From Cyanophora paradoxa (lineage: Eukaryota; Glaucocystophyceae; Cyanophorales; Cyanophoraceae), in contig QPMI01000452.1 of NCBI GenBank assembly GCA_004431415.1, positions 1-64,000 of the forward strand: a stretch of DNA of 64,000 nt, given 5' to 3'. Numbering within the stretch: position 1 is the stretch's first letter; each line of letters starts with the position of its first letter. Shown in pieces: positions 48,690-61,600 of the stretch. A program made the position numbers and the translations under genes. A model generated the notes under the pieces. That model was not told where the DNA came from, ran no database searches, and saw only the letters and a program-made list of their open reading frames with translations.

Positions 48690-49459
48690 CCTGATCCCCG
48701 GCACCGAGCCGCCCCTCCGAGGCCTCCGTCTCGTCCCCCCGCACCGTCATCGAAGCCCTCAAGTCGGCGAGGCGACCGGGCATCTCGCGATCGTGAGCCC
48801 CCGGCCCGTACCCCGAGGAATAGCCTAGTAGGCGTACCCCCCAAACCTTTGCGCGCAAGCGCGGGGCGCTCTCGAGCTCCGCCGGGCCCCTCTCGGCCGA
48901 CGGCGGCCCCGGGAGCTCGAGCGGATCGGGTACCCCGCGAACGCCCTCCGAGCCGCGCCACGCCTTCGCCGTGTCGGAGCGGGAGAGGGGTACGCTGGCA
49001 GCTCCCCCTGATCCCCGGCTCCGAGCCGCCCCTCCCCCCGGCCCCGCCCCTTCCCCCCGCCGCCCCCACCGCCCCCTCCTCCTCGTCGTCGCCGCCGGCA
49101 CTGGCGCAGTCGCTGGATCCCCGGAGGAGACGCAGCTGCATGCGCAGCTGCGGGGGGCGGACCGGCGGCTGCTGCAGCGGGTGCTGCTGGCGGAGGTGCC
49201 GAGCGCGGCGATCGTGGCGGCGTCGCCGCGGGCGGCGTCGACGCCGGCGGGGCGGGTGGACGTGAACGCGCTGGCGCGGCGCCACTTCGCGGACCTCTTC
49301 GCCCGCCGCAGCCTCCGCTCCGTCGTCGGCGAGCTCACCGCCTCCCTCAAGGGCCACGGGGCCCCCGCCCCGAGCTCCCGCTCCCCCGCGGGGAGCCCCC
49401 GCCCCGGCGCAGGCGACCGCGAGGCGCCCCGCCCCAGGACCGCCGGCATCTACTCCTAG
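48690..49459 (+). pseudogene. Second copy of the 3' end of the cyclic-nucleotide-binding gene
   Basis: The DNA repeats about 42,190-42,958 with small insertions and deletions, including ARRHFADLFARRSLRSVVGE, SRSPAGSPRPG and the same RTAGIYS end at 49,459. The upstream exons carrying the binding domains are absent, so this is a partial duplication. The left border lies just after the MITE cluster. Confidence 0.75.
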
Positions 49460-49836
49460 CCCGCCGGCCCGCCGGCGCGCCCTCTCACCTCTCCCGCGCC
49501 TCGAGCCGTCCCCGGCCTCTCTCCCGGTCCGACACCACGTCCTCGTCTCCTTAGGCATTCTGCGCAGCGTCCTCTATTCTCTGCTCCGCTCGCTCCGTCG
49601 ATCAAGTGTACGCATCGTGTGCGACTTGACATGAACTCGTGCACATGTACATCGCTGTGTTCGCTTGAAGCACTTGAAGCACCGTCGCAGTGTGGCACAG
49701 CCTGCGGTGCACGGATCGAAGCGTGCGCCGCTTGTCCGCCCCTAGCTGTAGGGCCTCCAGCGGTGGCGCGCGCGGATGGCCGGAGGGCCCCGCACTCGAC
49801 TCGGCGACGGCGCCGCCGGAGCGGGCGCGGCGAGGG

Positions 49837-50520
49837 TCAGCCCGTGGGGCTCACGTCCATCTTAATCGCAGCCTTGACGATCACGCCGCCGCGCACCTGC
49901 ACACCCCCTCCCGTCAGCTGCGGGCAGAGTTCGCGGCCCGCGCGCAGACGGGAGCCGAGGGGGCTCACGGTGTAGACGGCGAGGCAGTGGGCGGTGCGCA
50001 GTGGCCCGCGGATGATCTGCGGGCCAGGTCAGCAGGCCTGGGCCTAGGCGTGAAGAGAAAGCTTAAGCAGACGAGGCGGGCGCGGGCGGGCGGGCCTCGC
50101 GGTCGACGACGGTGTCGCCCATCGCGAGGCGGCCGACGACGTCGCAGTGCAGCTCCGGCGACTTGAAGCGCTCCACGTACCTGCGCATGCGGCCGGGCGC
50201 CGAAACCCGGGCCTCGCTGCCGGCGCCGCGCGCCACCGCGCGCGCGCGAACCTCGGGCGCATCTCTTCCTTTCCGCTCGCCAGAACCTGCGTCGCGGCGC
50301 GTCGGTCCAGTGAGCGCGCGCACGTACACTTCGATTCGCTGGCCGCGCGGCGGCGGACGCTCACCTTGCCGTCGTCGAGGTTCACCAGCAGCGCGTCGTC
50401 AGCGAAGCAAGCCAAGAAAGCGTCGATGTCGCGGGCGTTGTAGGTCTCCACCTGCCTCTGCACGACCGCGATTGGGCTCTGATCATGAGCTTGCTCGCCT
50501 TTCGCAGTTACTGAGAAGAC
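49837..50520 (-). CDS. NTF2/SnoaL-like protein, copy 1 (intron-containing)
   Basis: Exons on the minus strand encode SPIAVVQRQVETYNARDIDA then FLACFADDALLVNLDDGK (50,472-50,362), VLASGKEEMRPRF (about 50,285), RYVERFKSPELHCDVVGRLA then GDTVVDRE (about 50,180-50,100), and a last exon with RTAHCLAVYTVSPLGSRL ending MDVSPTG at 49,837. The first block, a helix with YNARDIDAFLACFADDA, is the typical start of SnoaL-like/NTF2-fold domains, small cone-shaped proteins that bind or isomerise small molecules. Introns are short (GTGAGC to CAG). A nearly identical copy lies at 58,393-59,086. The start is not certain. Confidence 0.6.
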
Positions 50521-51226
50521 GACACGCCTCCTTTCCGCCGAGGCCGATGCGCGGCGGGCGCCGAAGAAGGAGCGACCGCCGCGGCCGGCGGCATGCGCAG
50601 CGGAAGATATCGATGCGCATGCCCGAACCGCACGCGGCACCACGGCAACGGCACGACCGCGGAGGCTACAGCTGGATGGGCAAGAAACGAAGGTCGGGAC
50701 CATGCTTAGAGACTTGCAATTGTCGAAGGCCGGTCAACTTCGACGCGGCTCGCGCCTTCGAGCGGCTCAGGCCAAGACTGTGTGAAGCCGCGGCGCCGGC
50801 GATGCAGCTTCGCGCGTCGCGTGAGCGCGCTGGGGTACAGCCAGATTCCGCTCCGAGAAACGGTGTTCGAGCGCCCTTCCCTGTGGGCACCACTACGATA
50901 GCTAAGGCAACTAACGCGCACAGATCATCGGATCGCCGTGGAGCACCCAGCCGGAGCTGCGAGGCGGATCGGATCCAACTTCCGCAGCACATGCAATTGC
51001 GCGTCAGGGAAAAAAACAGGAGCTACCACCGCCTACCAGTACTGGTCCGGTAGATCTCAGGGGGTTTCACCCACGTCAGCAGCAGCGTACGCACGTTAAG
51101 AAGCTAGATCGGCTGCAGGCACGCGTGCTCGTGCCACGGTGCGGCGTCTGTCGGGTTTCAAGATTCGGCCAGCAGCTCGCAGCAGCACGGTTTCCGAACC
51201 ACGTACGCACCGGCGAGCAGCTGTAG
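50521..51226. other. Intergenic region
   Basis: No gene is seen. It separates the divergent NTF2-like and histidine kinase genes. Confidence 0.5.
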
Positions 51227-54200
51227 ATGGCCGATCATGAACAGCCACAGCTGCAACGACAGCCCACAGATCAGACGGGGACGCCGGCCGCGGCCGCGGG
51301 TCCCCGGCGCTTGTCAGCGGAGAGAGATGCAGAGATAGAGCGGCGCCTTTCAGCTGTGAAGCTCGCCTTCGGCGTCGCGGCTCTGCCGGCGGCGGCGGAG
51401 CAGCCGGCTTCATTCTCCAGTATGGTGCCGTCGGCGTCGGATGCGAAGGAGATCTCGCCCCCGACGTCAATCCTCGAGGCGCCGGCGCCAAAGGACGCCC
51501 CCGCCGAGGCTCTCAAGCCGCCGGACATCGAAGCCGTCGGAGCCGCCCAGGAAGGGAAGCGCCGCCTCCGGAGGTCCGCGAGCCGGTGCGCGGACACGGG
51601 GCGGAAAGTCTCTCTCTCCACCATCCTGGTCGGGTGCGTTCGCCCCTCACATCCCTCTCGCGAGGTTCTGACGCCTCGCCCATGCAGGTTGCTGGTCGTG
51701 CAGGTCGTGGGGGTGACTCCCTTTGTGCCCTCGGCCCCGATCGTCTCGCCGTGCTCACCGCCCTCCCGCGCCGCAGGCGGCGCTCGTGACGTGGGGCGTC
51801 AGTGCGCGGCCCCCCCCCTTCCCTCCTCTCCCGATCTCGAGGCGGCCTCTGAGGCCTCTGACTCGCCCCAGCCTGGTACTTCAGCAACAGGAACCTGGAG
51901 GCCCTCGCGCGGCGCGTGGTGGAGGAGGTCAGGCGCGGCGTGCGGGACACGGTCGCTCAGCACCTCGCCTCCGCCCGCTCCTGCGCCGACCGCACCCGCC
52001 AGGACGTCGAGTCGGTGCGCTCCGGAAGTAATGGCCGCATCGAGTCTCGGCCGCCGCTGAGCTCCGGGGCCGTGCACGTGCAGGGCCGAACGACGCTGGA
52101 GCAGTGGCGGCGGACGTACGAGTCGCTGCACCAGACCCTCGTCGGCTGCCCCCAGGCGAGCCCGTACCCCCCCACGCTCGCTCGCTCCTCCGGATCCCTG
52201 TCTGATCGCCCCTCCGCAGCTCCAGCGGCTCGCGGTCGGCTTCGGGAGCACTCCGAAGACGCGGCAGGTCTTCGCGGCTTACGTGCGCCCCCGCCTTCCT
52301 TCTCCTCGCGCGGCCCCCGCCTCCGCTGCTCATGAGGCGTCCCCCCAGCGCTGCTACGGGGGGGAGGAGAACTGCCCGACGCACTGGCACGCCATCCAGA
52401 ACAACGGTGCGCGCCCTCCTCGGGCTCCAGGCCCGCCCTCTGAGCCCTGCCGGCCCCTCTCACGCCGTTTTCCGCAGTGTCGTACGGTCCGCCTCGTCCG
52501 CCTCTGGAGCTCGCCTGTCCCTGCCGCAGAGCAGCGCCCCGCGCCCCGCGCGCTCTGACGCACCGCAGTGTACACGTACGCCGCCGACGAGAAGCGCGGC
52601 CAGCCGGAGCGGTTCCTGGTGCTGTACCACCCCTTCCCTTTCCCCCTCCCTCGAATCGCGCGACCGACCGCCTCCGTGCAGTTCGGAGCGCCCTACCTGG
52701 TCGAGAGCGGCCCCGGCGCGCCCGTCGCGAACGCCAGCGCCGCCTCGTGCGCGTACCCCGGGCCCGCTGGCCTCCCTGGGAAATACGTGTACATGTACCC
52801 ACCCCGCTCGCAGGTGGAGCGACGTCTTCATCATGGCGCAGCTCTCCCCCACGGGCCAGGCCGTTAAGGCCCTCGTCGAGGCTCGCTGTGCCCCCGCCCT
52901 CGTGCGGGCCCCGTCTAAGCAGCGCTCGCGGTCCCCCGCGCAGGAGGACTTGTACAAGCGGCTCGTCATGACCCTCGTGCAGGGCATCGGCCCCACCCGC
53001 GACGTCAACCTCCTGCCCCTCCCCGCCCCCGCCCCCGGCCTCCCCGCCCCCCCCGCGCTCCCCGCCGAGAACGCCACATACCCCTCCTCCGCCGGCTTCG
53101 TTCGGGTGCGCCGGGCGGGGGGGTACCCTGCCCTCCGATTTGAGCCCGCCCCCCCCCCCCCCTCCCCCCAGGCCACCGTGTCCCTGTCGGCCCTCTCCGA
53201 GATGCTGCGGAGCGGCCTGGGGCGCCCGTACCCCTCTTCCATCGCCTTTGTCACCAACTCCGCCGGTCCGCGGGCCCGTACCCCCGGCGCTCCGTCCCCC
53301 CTGACTCGCACCAGGGTACATGGTGGCCTCCAGCATCGAGACGCTCGTCGCCGCCGGCGAGCCGGGCAGCGTGCGCGCCCTCCCCGCCCGCCCCCGGACC
53401 GCGAGAGGCCCCACCGAGCGGGCGCAGGACGCGTGGAAGCGGATGCGGGCGGACTCGAACCCGAGCGAGGTCGTGCGGGACGTCTACGTGCGCCCCGGAA
53501 CCCCCCTCCCCAACAGCCCCGGGCCTCATTCCTGGAGTCAGGCGGCGCTGGGGGCGTGCGAGGACGGGAGCGCGGCGTTCGTGCGGGCGGGGGGCCGCCA
53601 GCAGGTCGCCTCCTGCTCGCCCCTCGAGGTGCCCCCGAACCTCTCCTGGAAGGGTGCGCCGCCCCGCCGCGAAAGAAGCCACCACCCCATCCTTCTCCCA
53701 CTCCGTGACGCCCTGCGCGCAGTCTTCATCGCCGTGCCGACCGACGACGCCTTTGGGGAGATCAAGTCCTCCGCGGTCCGTTTTCGTACTCTTTCTTCGT
53801 CCCCCGGCTCGGAACAGAACGGGACCCGCCAGGTGTCGATCTCGTGCGCGAACGCGGCGTGGCTGCTCTTCTGCATCGTCGTGAGCGTCGCGGCGGGGAT
53901 GCTCGTGACGCGGCCCCTGGCCAAGCTGCGCGCCTCCATCCTCCAGCTCACCAGGGCGCGCCCCGCGCGCGGCTGCCGCGCTGCGTCGGGCTGAGCTGAG
54001 CCGAGCCCCGGGCAGAGCATCGAGGGGGTCTCGAAGGAGATCAAGCGCAGCGGGAACCGCCCCTCGGTGCAGGCCCACCGCGGCTCCCGCGAGCCCCCGC
54101 CGGCCCCCGGCGGTGCGCGCGCGTCTTTCCCCTCCGACCCCTGCCCCGCCCCCTCCTCCCTCCTCGACCCGCGCGGGCAGGCGGCGCCCCCTCGGACGCG

Positions 54201-55009
54201 GCGGCGGGGCCCGTCCCCGTGCGCAAGCCGACGGCGATGGAGCGGATCCGGGGCTGGCTGCGGCCGGCGCTGGGGCGGGGCAGCCCCGAGCAGGGGGCGG
54301 AGCGGGAGGCCCGCGGCTCGGCGGCCGGCTCCGGCAACGAGAGCGACGCGACCGAGGCGCCCTCCGGGGGCTCCTCCAGCCGCTCCCGATCGGTGCGGGG
54401 CGCGGCGGGGGGCGCAGGGCAGCTGGGGGCGCTGACGCGGCGCAGATGGTCCTCAAGACGGGCATCGCGGAGCTCGCGACCTTCAGCACCCTCATGCGCT
54501 CCCTCCAGTCCCGGGTACCCCCGCTCCCCTCTCCCTCCGGGCGCGCGAAAGGGCTGCTGACGTACCGTCCTCCCGTCCAGTTCGTCCAGTTCCAGAGGGT
54601 GCGCGGCGTACCCCTTCGCACCCGCCTCGGCCCCGCCCCGCTGACCGACCGGCCCGACGCCGACAGCTGAGCGCGACGGAGCTCGAGCTGCTGAAGACGC
54701 TGCTCGCCGAGCGCAAGACCAAGATGGAGATGGAGGTCCGCCACGAGGAGTGCGTGTACCCCCGCTCCTTTTTCGAGGTCGGAGCGCCTGGGTTCGAACC
54801 CGGGCAGGACCCGAAAGTTTTTGGCCACGATGTCACATGAGATGCGCACCCCGCTGAACGGCGTCCTGGGAATGCTCTACCTCGCCCGCGACTGCAGCCT
54901 CGGGGAGGTGCGTGCCGGGTACCCCCCTCCCGAGGGTTCGGATTGTGCGAATTCCGCGCAGGAGGCCGCGCGCTGCGTCGAGGACGCGCTCATCTCCGTG
55001 CGCCCTCCT

Positions 55010-55040
<31 letters not shown>

Positions 55041-57665
55041 TCGGCGCGGGAGATTCGTTCTTCCGAAGTCCTAGTCCTCTGGTTCTAGATCTAGCTTTAG
55101 AACTCCATTCATCCTTCTTCAGCTCGACTGATTGAACTCCGGTTCTCTTCTGGGCCGCGATGAGTGCTCACCCGCGAATATTAATCCCCGGCCTGACTCG
55201 AACCCTCGCAGGGGGAGCACCTCCTCGCGCTCGTCAACGACGTCCTCGACATACAGAAGGCCCGCGCCCGCTAGCGCCCCCGTACCCCCCTCGCCTCGCG
55301 CCCCCTCATGCCCGGCGCAGGTCGAGGCGGGCCTCATGGAGCTCCAGGTTCGGACCCCGGAGCGCCCCCTTTCTCGGGCTTGACCGGCGGGCGGGCGGGC
55401 GGGCAGGTCGCGCCGACGTCTGTCGTGGAGACCGTCCAGTCCGCCGTCCGCATCGTCCAGCCCCGAGGCAGCCGCCGCCCCTCCCCCTTCCCCCGACCCC
55501 CCCGACCCACTTTCGCCGCAGCGGAGGCCAAGGGCCTGCGCCTGGAGGTCCTCATCGACCCCTCCGTCCCCTCCGTCATCGTCTCCGACGCCGACCGCCT
55601 TCGCCGTGCGCGCGCGCCGCGCCCCTCGCGCCCCGCGCGGGGCCCGGTCCCCGACCCGACCCATCCATCCGACCCGGCCCGGCGCGGCCCGGGCGCAGAG
55701 GTGCTGCTGAACCTGGTGACGAACGCCGTCAAGTACAGCCACGCCGGCACCGTCACCGTGCGCCCCGCTGCGCTGCGCTTTGCTTCCCTGCGCTTCTGGA
55801 CCCCTGGGCTACTCGATCCTAGAGGCTTCGGAGAATATTTATAAAGCTTCCTCCTCCTCCTCCTCCTCCTCCTCCTTTAAAAGCTTTCCTGGGCTTCTAG
55901 ATCTAGATCTAGGTCACTTGATCCTAGAAGCTCTGGAGAATATCTAGATAGCTTCAACCATGCGTGCCGCTATGCTTTCTTCGGCCTCCGGCGTGTTCTC
56001 GACGCGCCCGCCATCCCTCCAGGTGCGGGTGGCGATGGCGCAGGACGGGAGCGGCCAGGTCCGCTTCTCCGTCACCGACCAGGGCCCCGGCATCCCCCTC
56101 CCCGCCCAGCAGCAGCTCTTCTGCCGGTACCCCCCTATCCCCTCCTGGGAGCTCCCCGGGGCACCTCGGTTCGCTGACGGCCGGCCCCTCGGGAGGTTCT
56201 ACCGCGTCAAGCGGACCCCCGCGGACGGCGCGGACCCCGGCGGAACGGGCCTCGGGTGCGCCCCGAACCCCCCGCTCGATCGGGCCTGTACCCCCGACCG
56301 AATCCCCCGCAGGCTCGCGATCTGCAGGGAGATCTGCCGCGTGATGGGCGGCAGCGTCGGCTGCATCTCCGCGGTGCCCCTACCCCCCCCCCTACCCCCC
56401 CGGTCTTTGGCTTCGTTCCGGCCGATCCCCCCCGCCGGCAGCCCAACCAGGGCAGCGAGTTCTTCTTCCTCGTACCCCCCAACCTCCGTGCGCACGCGCA
56501 CCCCCCGGCTCGGCCGCGAATCCGATCTGATCCGACCGGGGCCGCAGAGGCCGCGGCGCCGCGGCGCCAGCCGCCCTCGCGCAACAATTCGGAGAGCGCC
56601 GTCGGCAGCCGCGAGCGCCTCTCGAGCAGCCTGCGCCCGAGCCGGGCCCTCCCCTCCCCGCGCCCCCGCCTCCCCTCGCGCCTCCCGAGATCCCCTGCCG
56701 CCTCCGCCACACCGCACGGCTCCGGCGACCTGACGGACGACGCCGCTGGCGCCGTCGCCGCCTTCCGCCCCCCGCCCCGCCCGCCCCGAGCCTCCCCGCC
56801 CCGCCCCCGCCCCGCCCCCGCCAACGAGCCCCCTGCCCTTGCGGACCCCCTCTCCCTCTTCCCGACGGGGTTCTGCAGCATCCTCGTTGCAGAGGTGCGC
56901 CACCGTACCCCCCTGCCGCGATCCCCGTACGCGCCGACCGGGGGTACATGTACAGGACAACGCCGTGAACGCCCGCGTCGTGGTCGGCATGCTGCAGAAG
57001 GAGGTCCGCACGCCCCCGCGGCCCCGCGCAGCTTCGGGGGGCGACGTACCCCCGCCCGCAGAAGCACAGCGTCACCCTGGCGCACGACGGGGCGCAGGCG
57101 ATCGAACTGTTCGAGACCGCCGCGGCGAGGGCCGAGCCGGGCCTGCCCCCCTTCGACCTCATCCTCATGTGCGCCCGTGTTTTAGGAGCTTTTTTTTTGG
57201 GGGGGGGGGTGGGGGGGGGTGCCGCTCGGTTCCGGGGGTACCCATACCCCCGCGCAGGGACTGCAGCATGCCTAACGTGGACGGGTACGCGGCGACGGCG
57301 GCGATCCGGCGCTGCGAGGCGGCGCGCTCTCTGCCGCGTACCCTGGTGGCCGCCCTTACCGCCCATGCCTCCAAGGAGGACGAGGTGCAGTGCCGCGAGT
57401 CCGGAATGGACCTCTACCTGACCAAGGTACCCCCCCTCGCCGCCTCCTCTCGTTCTCCACTTTGGATCCTGAGGGCGCGCGCGCGCAGCCGATCCGGAAG
57501 CCGCAACTGCTGGCGGCGGTGGGCGAGGCGCGCCTCCGCTCCGCGCGGCTGAGGCATGCGGCGCGCGGGTCGGCCCCCGAGTCGATGGGGGGGGAGCGGC
57601 CCCCGCCGGGCGTCGCCGAGGGCGCGCGGTTGGCCCCTCCCGACGCCGAGCCCGCAGCGTCATGA
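51227..57665 (+). CDS. Hybrid sensor histidine kinase with receiver domain, multi-exon
   Basis: A host signalling gene read through about 20 short exons. The start is MADHEQPQLQRQ. An N-terminal sensor region follows, ending in a transmembrane segment AAWLLFCIVVSVAAGMLVTR (about 53,850-53,910). Then come the phosphoacceptor helix FLATMSHEMRTPLNGVLGML (about 54,815-54,880), the N box VLLNLVTNAVKYS (about 55,700), SVTDQGPGIPL (about 56,070), GGTGLG and the receiver: ILVAEDNAVNARVVVGML split by an intron at 56,890-56,960, FDLILM then DCSMPNVDGYAA with the phosphoacceptor Asp (intron between), ALTAHASKEDE and TK before the last intron. The stop is near 57,663. It senses an unknown signal and relays phosphate from His to Asp. 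Intron borders GTACCCC...CAG are inferred by eye. Confidence 0.8.
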
Positions 57666-58392
57666 GGCCGTCTTGTAATTAAGTCTAGGCCTAGGATCGT
57701 CAAAAATTTGAACAGAATAGAATGGGGCCAAGCGGACATGCTCATGATCAGGACTGCTTGGAAGCATTTCCCAATTCCATTCCCATTGCAATTCCCAACT
57801 TATATATATATATCCCTCCTGCCCGTCGCCGGTGCCAGATCTAGATCGCGGGCATCTCGTGAACCCCCTGCAGCTGTAGCTTCTTATAAGTATGACCCCA
57901 GTTATCGATAGATCTCAAGCTTCTCATCCGGATCCTACACTGTGGTCCTACACTGTGACAAGGCGGCGCGAGCTAGGTATCGGAATTGCAATTGACATTC
58001 AATTAGTAGTACAACATGATCAATGTCTGCAGCTGTTATGAAGGCTGCGATCTAGCAAATTCGAATTCAGCCCTAGGCCTACAGAAACGTTTTGCCGACG
58101 AACCGGCAGGGGGCGGGGCGCAGGCCAGGGCGGTCTGGGCCGGGCGGTCAGAAAAGAGGGGGAGAGCCGGGCGGTACATGTAGAGGGTGTGGGGGCCCGG
58201 CGCGGGCTCGAGGCCGGGTGGGCGGTCCACATCGGCGCGTACAATTGTGCCCGAGCTTCTCTACTTTCGAAGTTCCGACGAGCTCCGAACCGCCTGCCCC
58301 GCTCCGGATCCGGTCCCGCGTGGCGCGCGCGGATGGAGGGCCCGGGGCCGGGGCCCCGCACTCGACGGCGCCGCCGGAGGGCGCGGAGAGCG
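57666..58392. other. Intergenic region
   Basis: No gene is recognised. It includes TATATATA and CTAGATCTAG-type stretches. Confidence 0.45.
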
Positions 58393-59086
58393 TCAGCCCG
58401 TGGGGCTCACGTCCATCTTAATCGCAGCCTTGACGATCACGCCGTCGCGCACCTGCGCACCCTCCGCCGTCAGCTGCGGGCAGAGTTCGCGGCCCGCGCG
58501 CAGACGGGAGCCGAGGGGGCTCACGGTGTAGACGGCGAGGCAGTGGGCGGTGCGCAGCGGCCCGCGGATGATCTGCGCGCCACGCAGTCTCCAGGTCAGC
58601 AGGCCCTGGCTCAAGATCTAGAGAGGGCAGACGAGGCGCGCGCAGGCGGGCGCGCCTCGCGGTCGACGACGGTGTCGCCCATCGCGAGGCGGCCGACGAC
58701 GTCGCAGTGCAGCTCCGGCGACTTGAAGCGCTCCACGTACCTGCGTATGCGGCCGGGTGCCGAAATTAAACCCGGGCCTCGCTGCCGGCGCCGCGTGCCA
58801 CCGCGCGCGCGCGAACCTCGGGCGCATCTCTTCCTTTCCGCTCGCCAGAACCTGCGTCGCGGCGCGTCGTTCCAGTGAGCGCGCGCACGTGCACGTCGCC
58901 GGCTGCGCGGCCGCGGGCGCTCACCTTGCCGTCGTCGAGGTTCACCAGCAGCGCGTCGTCAGCGAAGCAAGCCAAGAAAGCGTCGATGTCGCGGGCGTTG
59001 TAGGTCTCCACCTGCCTCTGCACGACCGCGATTGGGCTCTGCGCCTGACGGGCGGTAGCTCGAACTTCAGCAACAAGGCTGCCCAT
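58393..59086 (-). CDS. NTF2/SnoaL-like protein, copy 2 (intron-containing)
   Basis: Same exon blocks as 49,837-50,520: SPIAVVQRQVETYNARDIDA then FLACFADDALLVNLDDGK (about 59,041-58,931), YVERFKSPELHCD-type exon (about 58,740-58,660), and a last exon ending MDVSPTG at 58,393. A start MGSLVAEVRATARQAQ at 59,086 is available here. Differences from copy 1 lie mainly in introns and flanks. It probably arose by duplication of the block around the histidine kinase gene. Confidence 0.6.
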
Positions 59087-59156
59087 GCGCGCCGCCGGGC
59101 GCCGAGCCGGTAGACACTCGCCTTCTCAGCCGTCGACGCCATCGCAGCAAGCCTCC

Positions 59157-59390
59157 AGCTAAAGCTCAAGCCTCGAGCTCAAGCTCAAGCGCAAGCTCAA
59201 GCTCAATTGCAAGCGCGAGCTCATGATCAAGCTCAAGATCAAGCCTCGATCAAGCTTAACTTGGCAGCCGGCGCCTCGAGCTCGAGCTCAACGTTAACGC
59301 GCCAGCGCTAGCCCGGCCCGGCCGCGCGCTAGCCTCGCGCTCGCGCTAGCCTCGAGCTCGAGCTCAACGCGCCAGCGCCCGGCGCTAGCT
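59157..59390. repeat. AGCTCAAG-type simple repeat tract
   Basis: Imperfect runs of CTCAAG and GAGCTC units, followed by GCGCTAGC-type repeats. No coding signal. Confidence 0.7.
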
Positions 59391-59699
59391 AAAACATTAT
59401 TTTACCTTTTCAAATCCGGATCGAATTTAGGTTTTCGCTTTTTAGAGGCCGCGGGGCCAGGAGGCTTAGGGCCGGTCCAGATCCAAAGGCGCCCCAGCGG
59501 GCCATGGGCTGGCCATGGGGACCCCCGTTCCGCGGGTGCTTTGCAGAAAAGATGAAATTCAAATAATGTTTCGAAAAGACAGCAAGCGGATGCGAACACT
59601 AAAACACAATTGCAATGAAGTGCTGCACATGCGGACGTGAAGGAGATCGATATCATGTAAAAAATTAAATACGTTTACAGAGATGCAAAGCTGAATTCA

Positions 59700-61600
59700 A
59701 AAAAGGCGCGCGCGGGGGCTGCCCTCGGCGCCATTGCGGAAAAGAAACTATGTGCATGGCACGGGTCTACCGTAAAATTATGCGCGAAAACGAATGAAAT
59801 TGTGGTGTTACAACTGAAAATGGCCGGAGGCGAACGGTTTGGAAGAGGGCACAGGGCCTGGGGCCGCGCGGGGCCCGGAGCCGCGCGCGGCCGCTCATGC
59901 TGCGGCCGCCGGCGCGAGGCCCTCGGCCGCGTGGTTGTGGTGCTCCAGCCCCGCGCACCCGCACCCGCGCCTGAGGCGACGGAGCCCGGTTGGCGTGACG
60001 GGTGCAAAAGAGAGGAGCCGGGGCGGGGGAAGGGCGAGGGGGGTACGCACAGCTCGGTCGAGTGGCGCCGAAAGGGGCGGTGCGCGGGGTGGCCTGCGCG
60101 GGGCGGGCCCGGGGCTCAGACCGCGGGCGGAGGGCAAGCCCGAAGGGCGCGGGGCGAGGCACCCTCGCCGGCCGCGAGGACGTGCGGCCGCCCCGCCGCC
60201 GCGTGGGCGTGCGCGTGGTGGTGGGCGGCGGCCGGGCTGTGGGCGTGGTGGGGCCGTGGGGCGTGGTGGTGCTCGGCGGCGTGGGCGTGCGAGCCGTGCC
60301 GGGGCGCCCGGCTGCGCTCCCGCGCCTCCACCAGCTCGTGCTCCGCCTCGGCGCTGTGGATGCTCCACCGCTGCGCATGCCCGCCCGGCGGCTCGCTCGG
60401 CGCGCGCGAGCCTCGGGGCGGGCGGGGGCGGGGCGCACGGTGATTAGGTACTGCACGGCGCGGTCGCAGAGGTCGCGGGAGCCCGGGATCACCAGGTCGC
60501 TCAGGTCCCCCACCGGCGTGTGCGGCTGCGGCCCGTCAGGGGCGGCGGGCGCGCCGGCGCTGGCGCCGGCGCCGGGCGGGCGCACCGGGTGGAGCTCGGC
60601 GAGCTGCTGGAGGGCGGCGCCGGCGTCCGCCGCGGCGACGGGCGCCACCGCGCACGTCACCTGCCGCCGCGGAGCGAAGCGGTCAGCCGGGCCGCGCTCG
60701 GAGCGGGCCCGAGGGGCAGGGGCAGGGGCAGGGGCGACCTGCGCGGCGCCGCTGGCGATGGCGGCGAGCCTCGCGGCCTCGGCGGCGGCGGCGGCGCCGC
60801 CGGCGACGCCCGTGGCGGCGGCCCAGCAGACGGCCTCGGCGACGCAGCAGACGGGCGGGCGAGGCGCTCCTCGGCGAGGTGCGCGCCGACCTCGGCGCCG
60901 TGGCCGGCGTCGTCCAGGAGCGCGTGCAGGTCGTGCCGCTGCACGGCGTCCACCACGCCGTACGCCGCCCGCCGAGCACGCCGACGGCCGCCCCCGCGTA
61001 GTGCAGGAGGTGCACCACGACGAAGTCGATGCCCCGGTTCACCTTGAACATCGCGGCGCCCACCAGCTGCACCGCCAGCCGCACCCGCGGGAAGAGCAGC
61101 GCCAGAATGGCCGCCACGCGCACCCAGCTCCACGCGCACTCCGTCGCCGAGTGCGCGGCGCGGAAGGCCGCGCGGGGCTTCACGAAACGGTGCCCCAGCC
61201 TCCGCTGGCTCCCATCGGTCCCGCTGCAGCAGTCCTCGCCGGCGCTGGTGCTGTGGCCCGCGGACGAGATGCCGGGCCGGAGGCGCTGCTCTCGCCGATC
61301 CATGCCGGCGCCGCGTCACCGCGCCCGCAAGCTCGGCCGCAACGAGCCCCTCTTTCCTGGCCGGCTGGCCGCTCGCCCCGTGGGCGCCGAAGACCGCGCC
61401 TCCCCGCGGCCGAGATGTCGACGGGCGGCCGCGGGCGGGCGGGGCGGGCTGTCGCGGGGCGGGCAGCCAACCCGCGACGCGGAGCTCTGCTCCCGCGACG
61501 AGTGTTGCCGCCCGAACAAGCTTGAGGGAGAGCGATGGCGTCAACCCCAAAGTGGGGGAAGAGCGCGCCGGGGTACAGGGAAGCGCGTTGAACACCTTCG
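59700..61600 (-). other. Possible intron-containing host gene, unidentified
   Basis: Minus-strand open stretches look exon-like: SDLVIPGSRDLCDRAVQYLI (about 60,440-60,500) and RVAAILALLFPRVRLAVQLV then FKVNRGIDFVVVHLLHYAGA (about 60,990-61,120), the latter with two hydrophobic segments. They are not joined in one frame and no domain was recognised. The plus strand is also largely open because of very high GC content, so direction is uncertain. Confidence 0.3.

Noticed and set aside
54770-54830. tRNA-like T-arm (GGGTTCGAACCCGGGC) in the histidine kinase gene
   Set aside because: No matching acceptor, D and anticodon arms could be placed around it. It lies at an exon border just before the FLATMSHEMRTP kinase exon and is best explained as chance or a tRNA-derived fragment.
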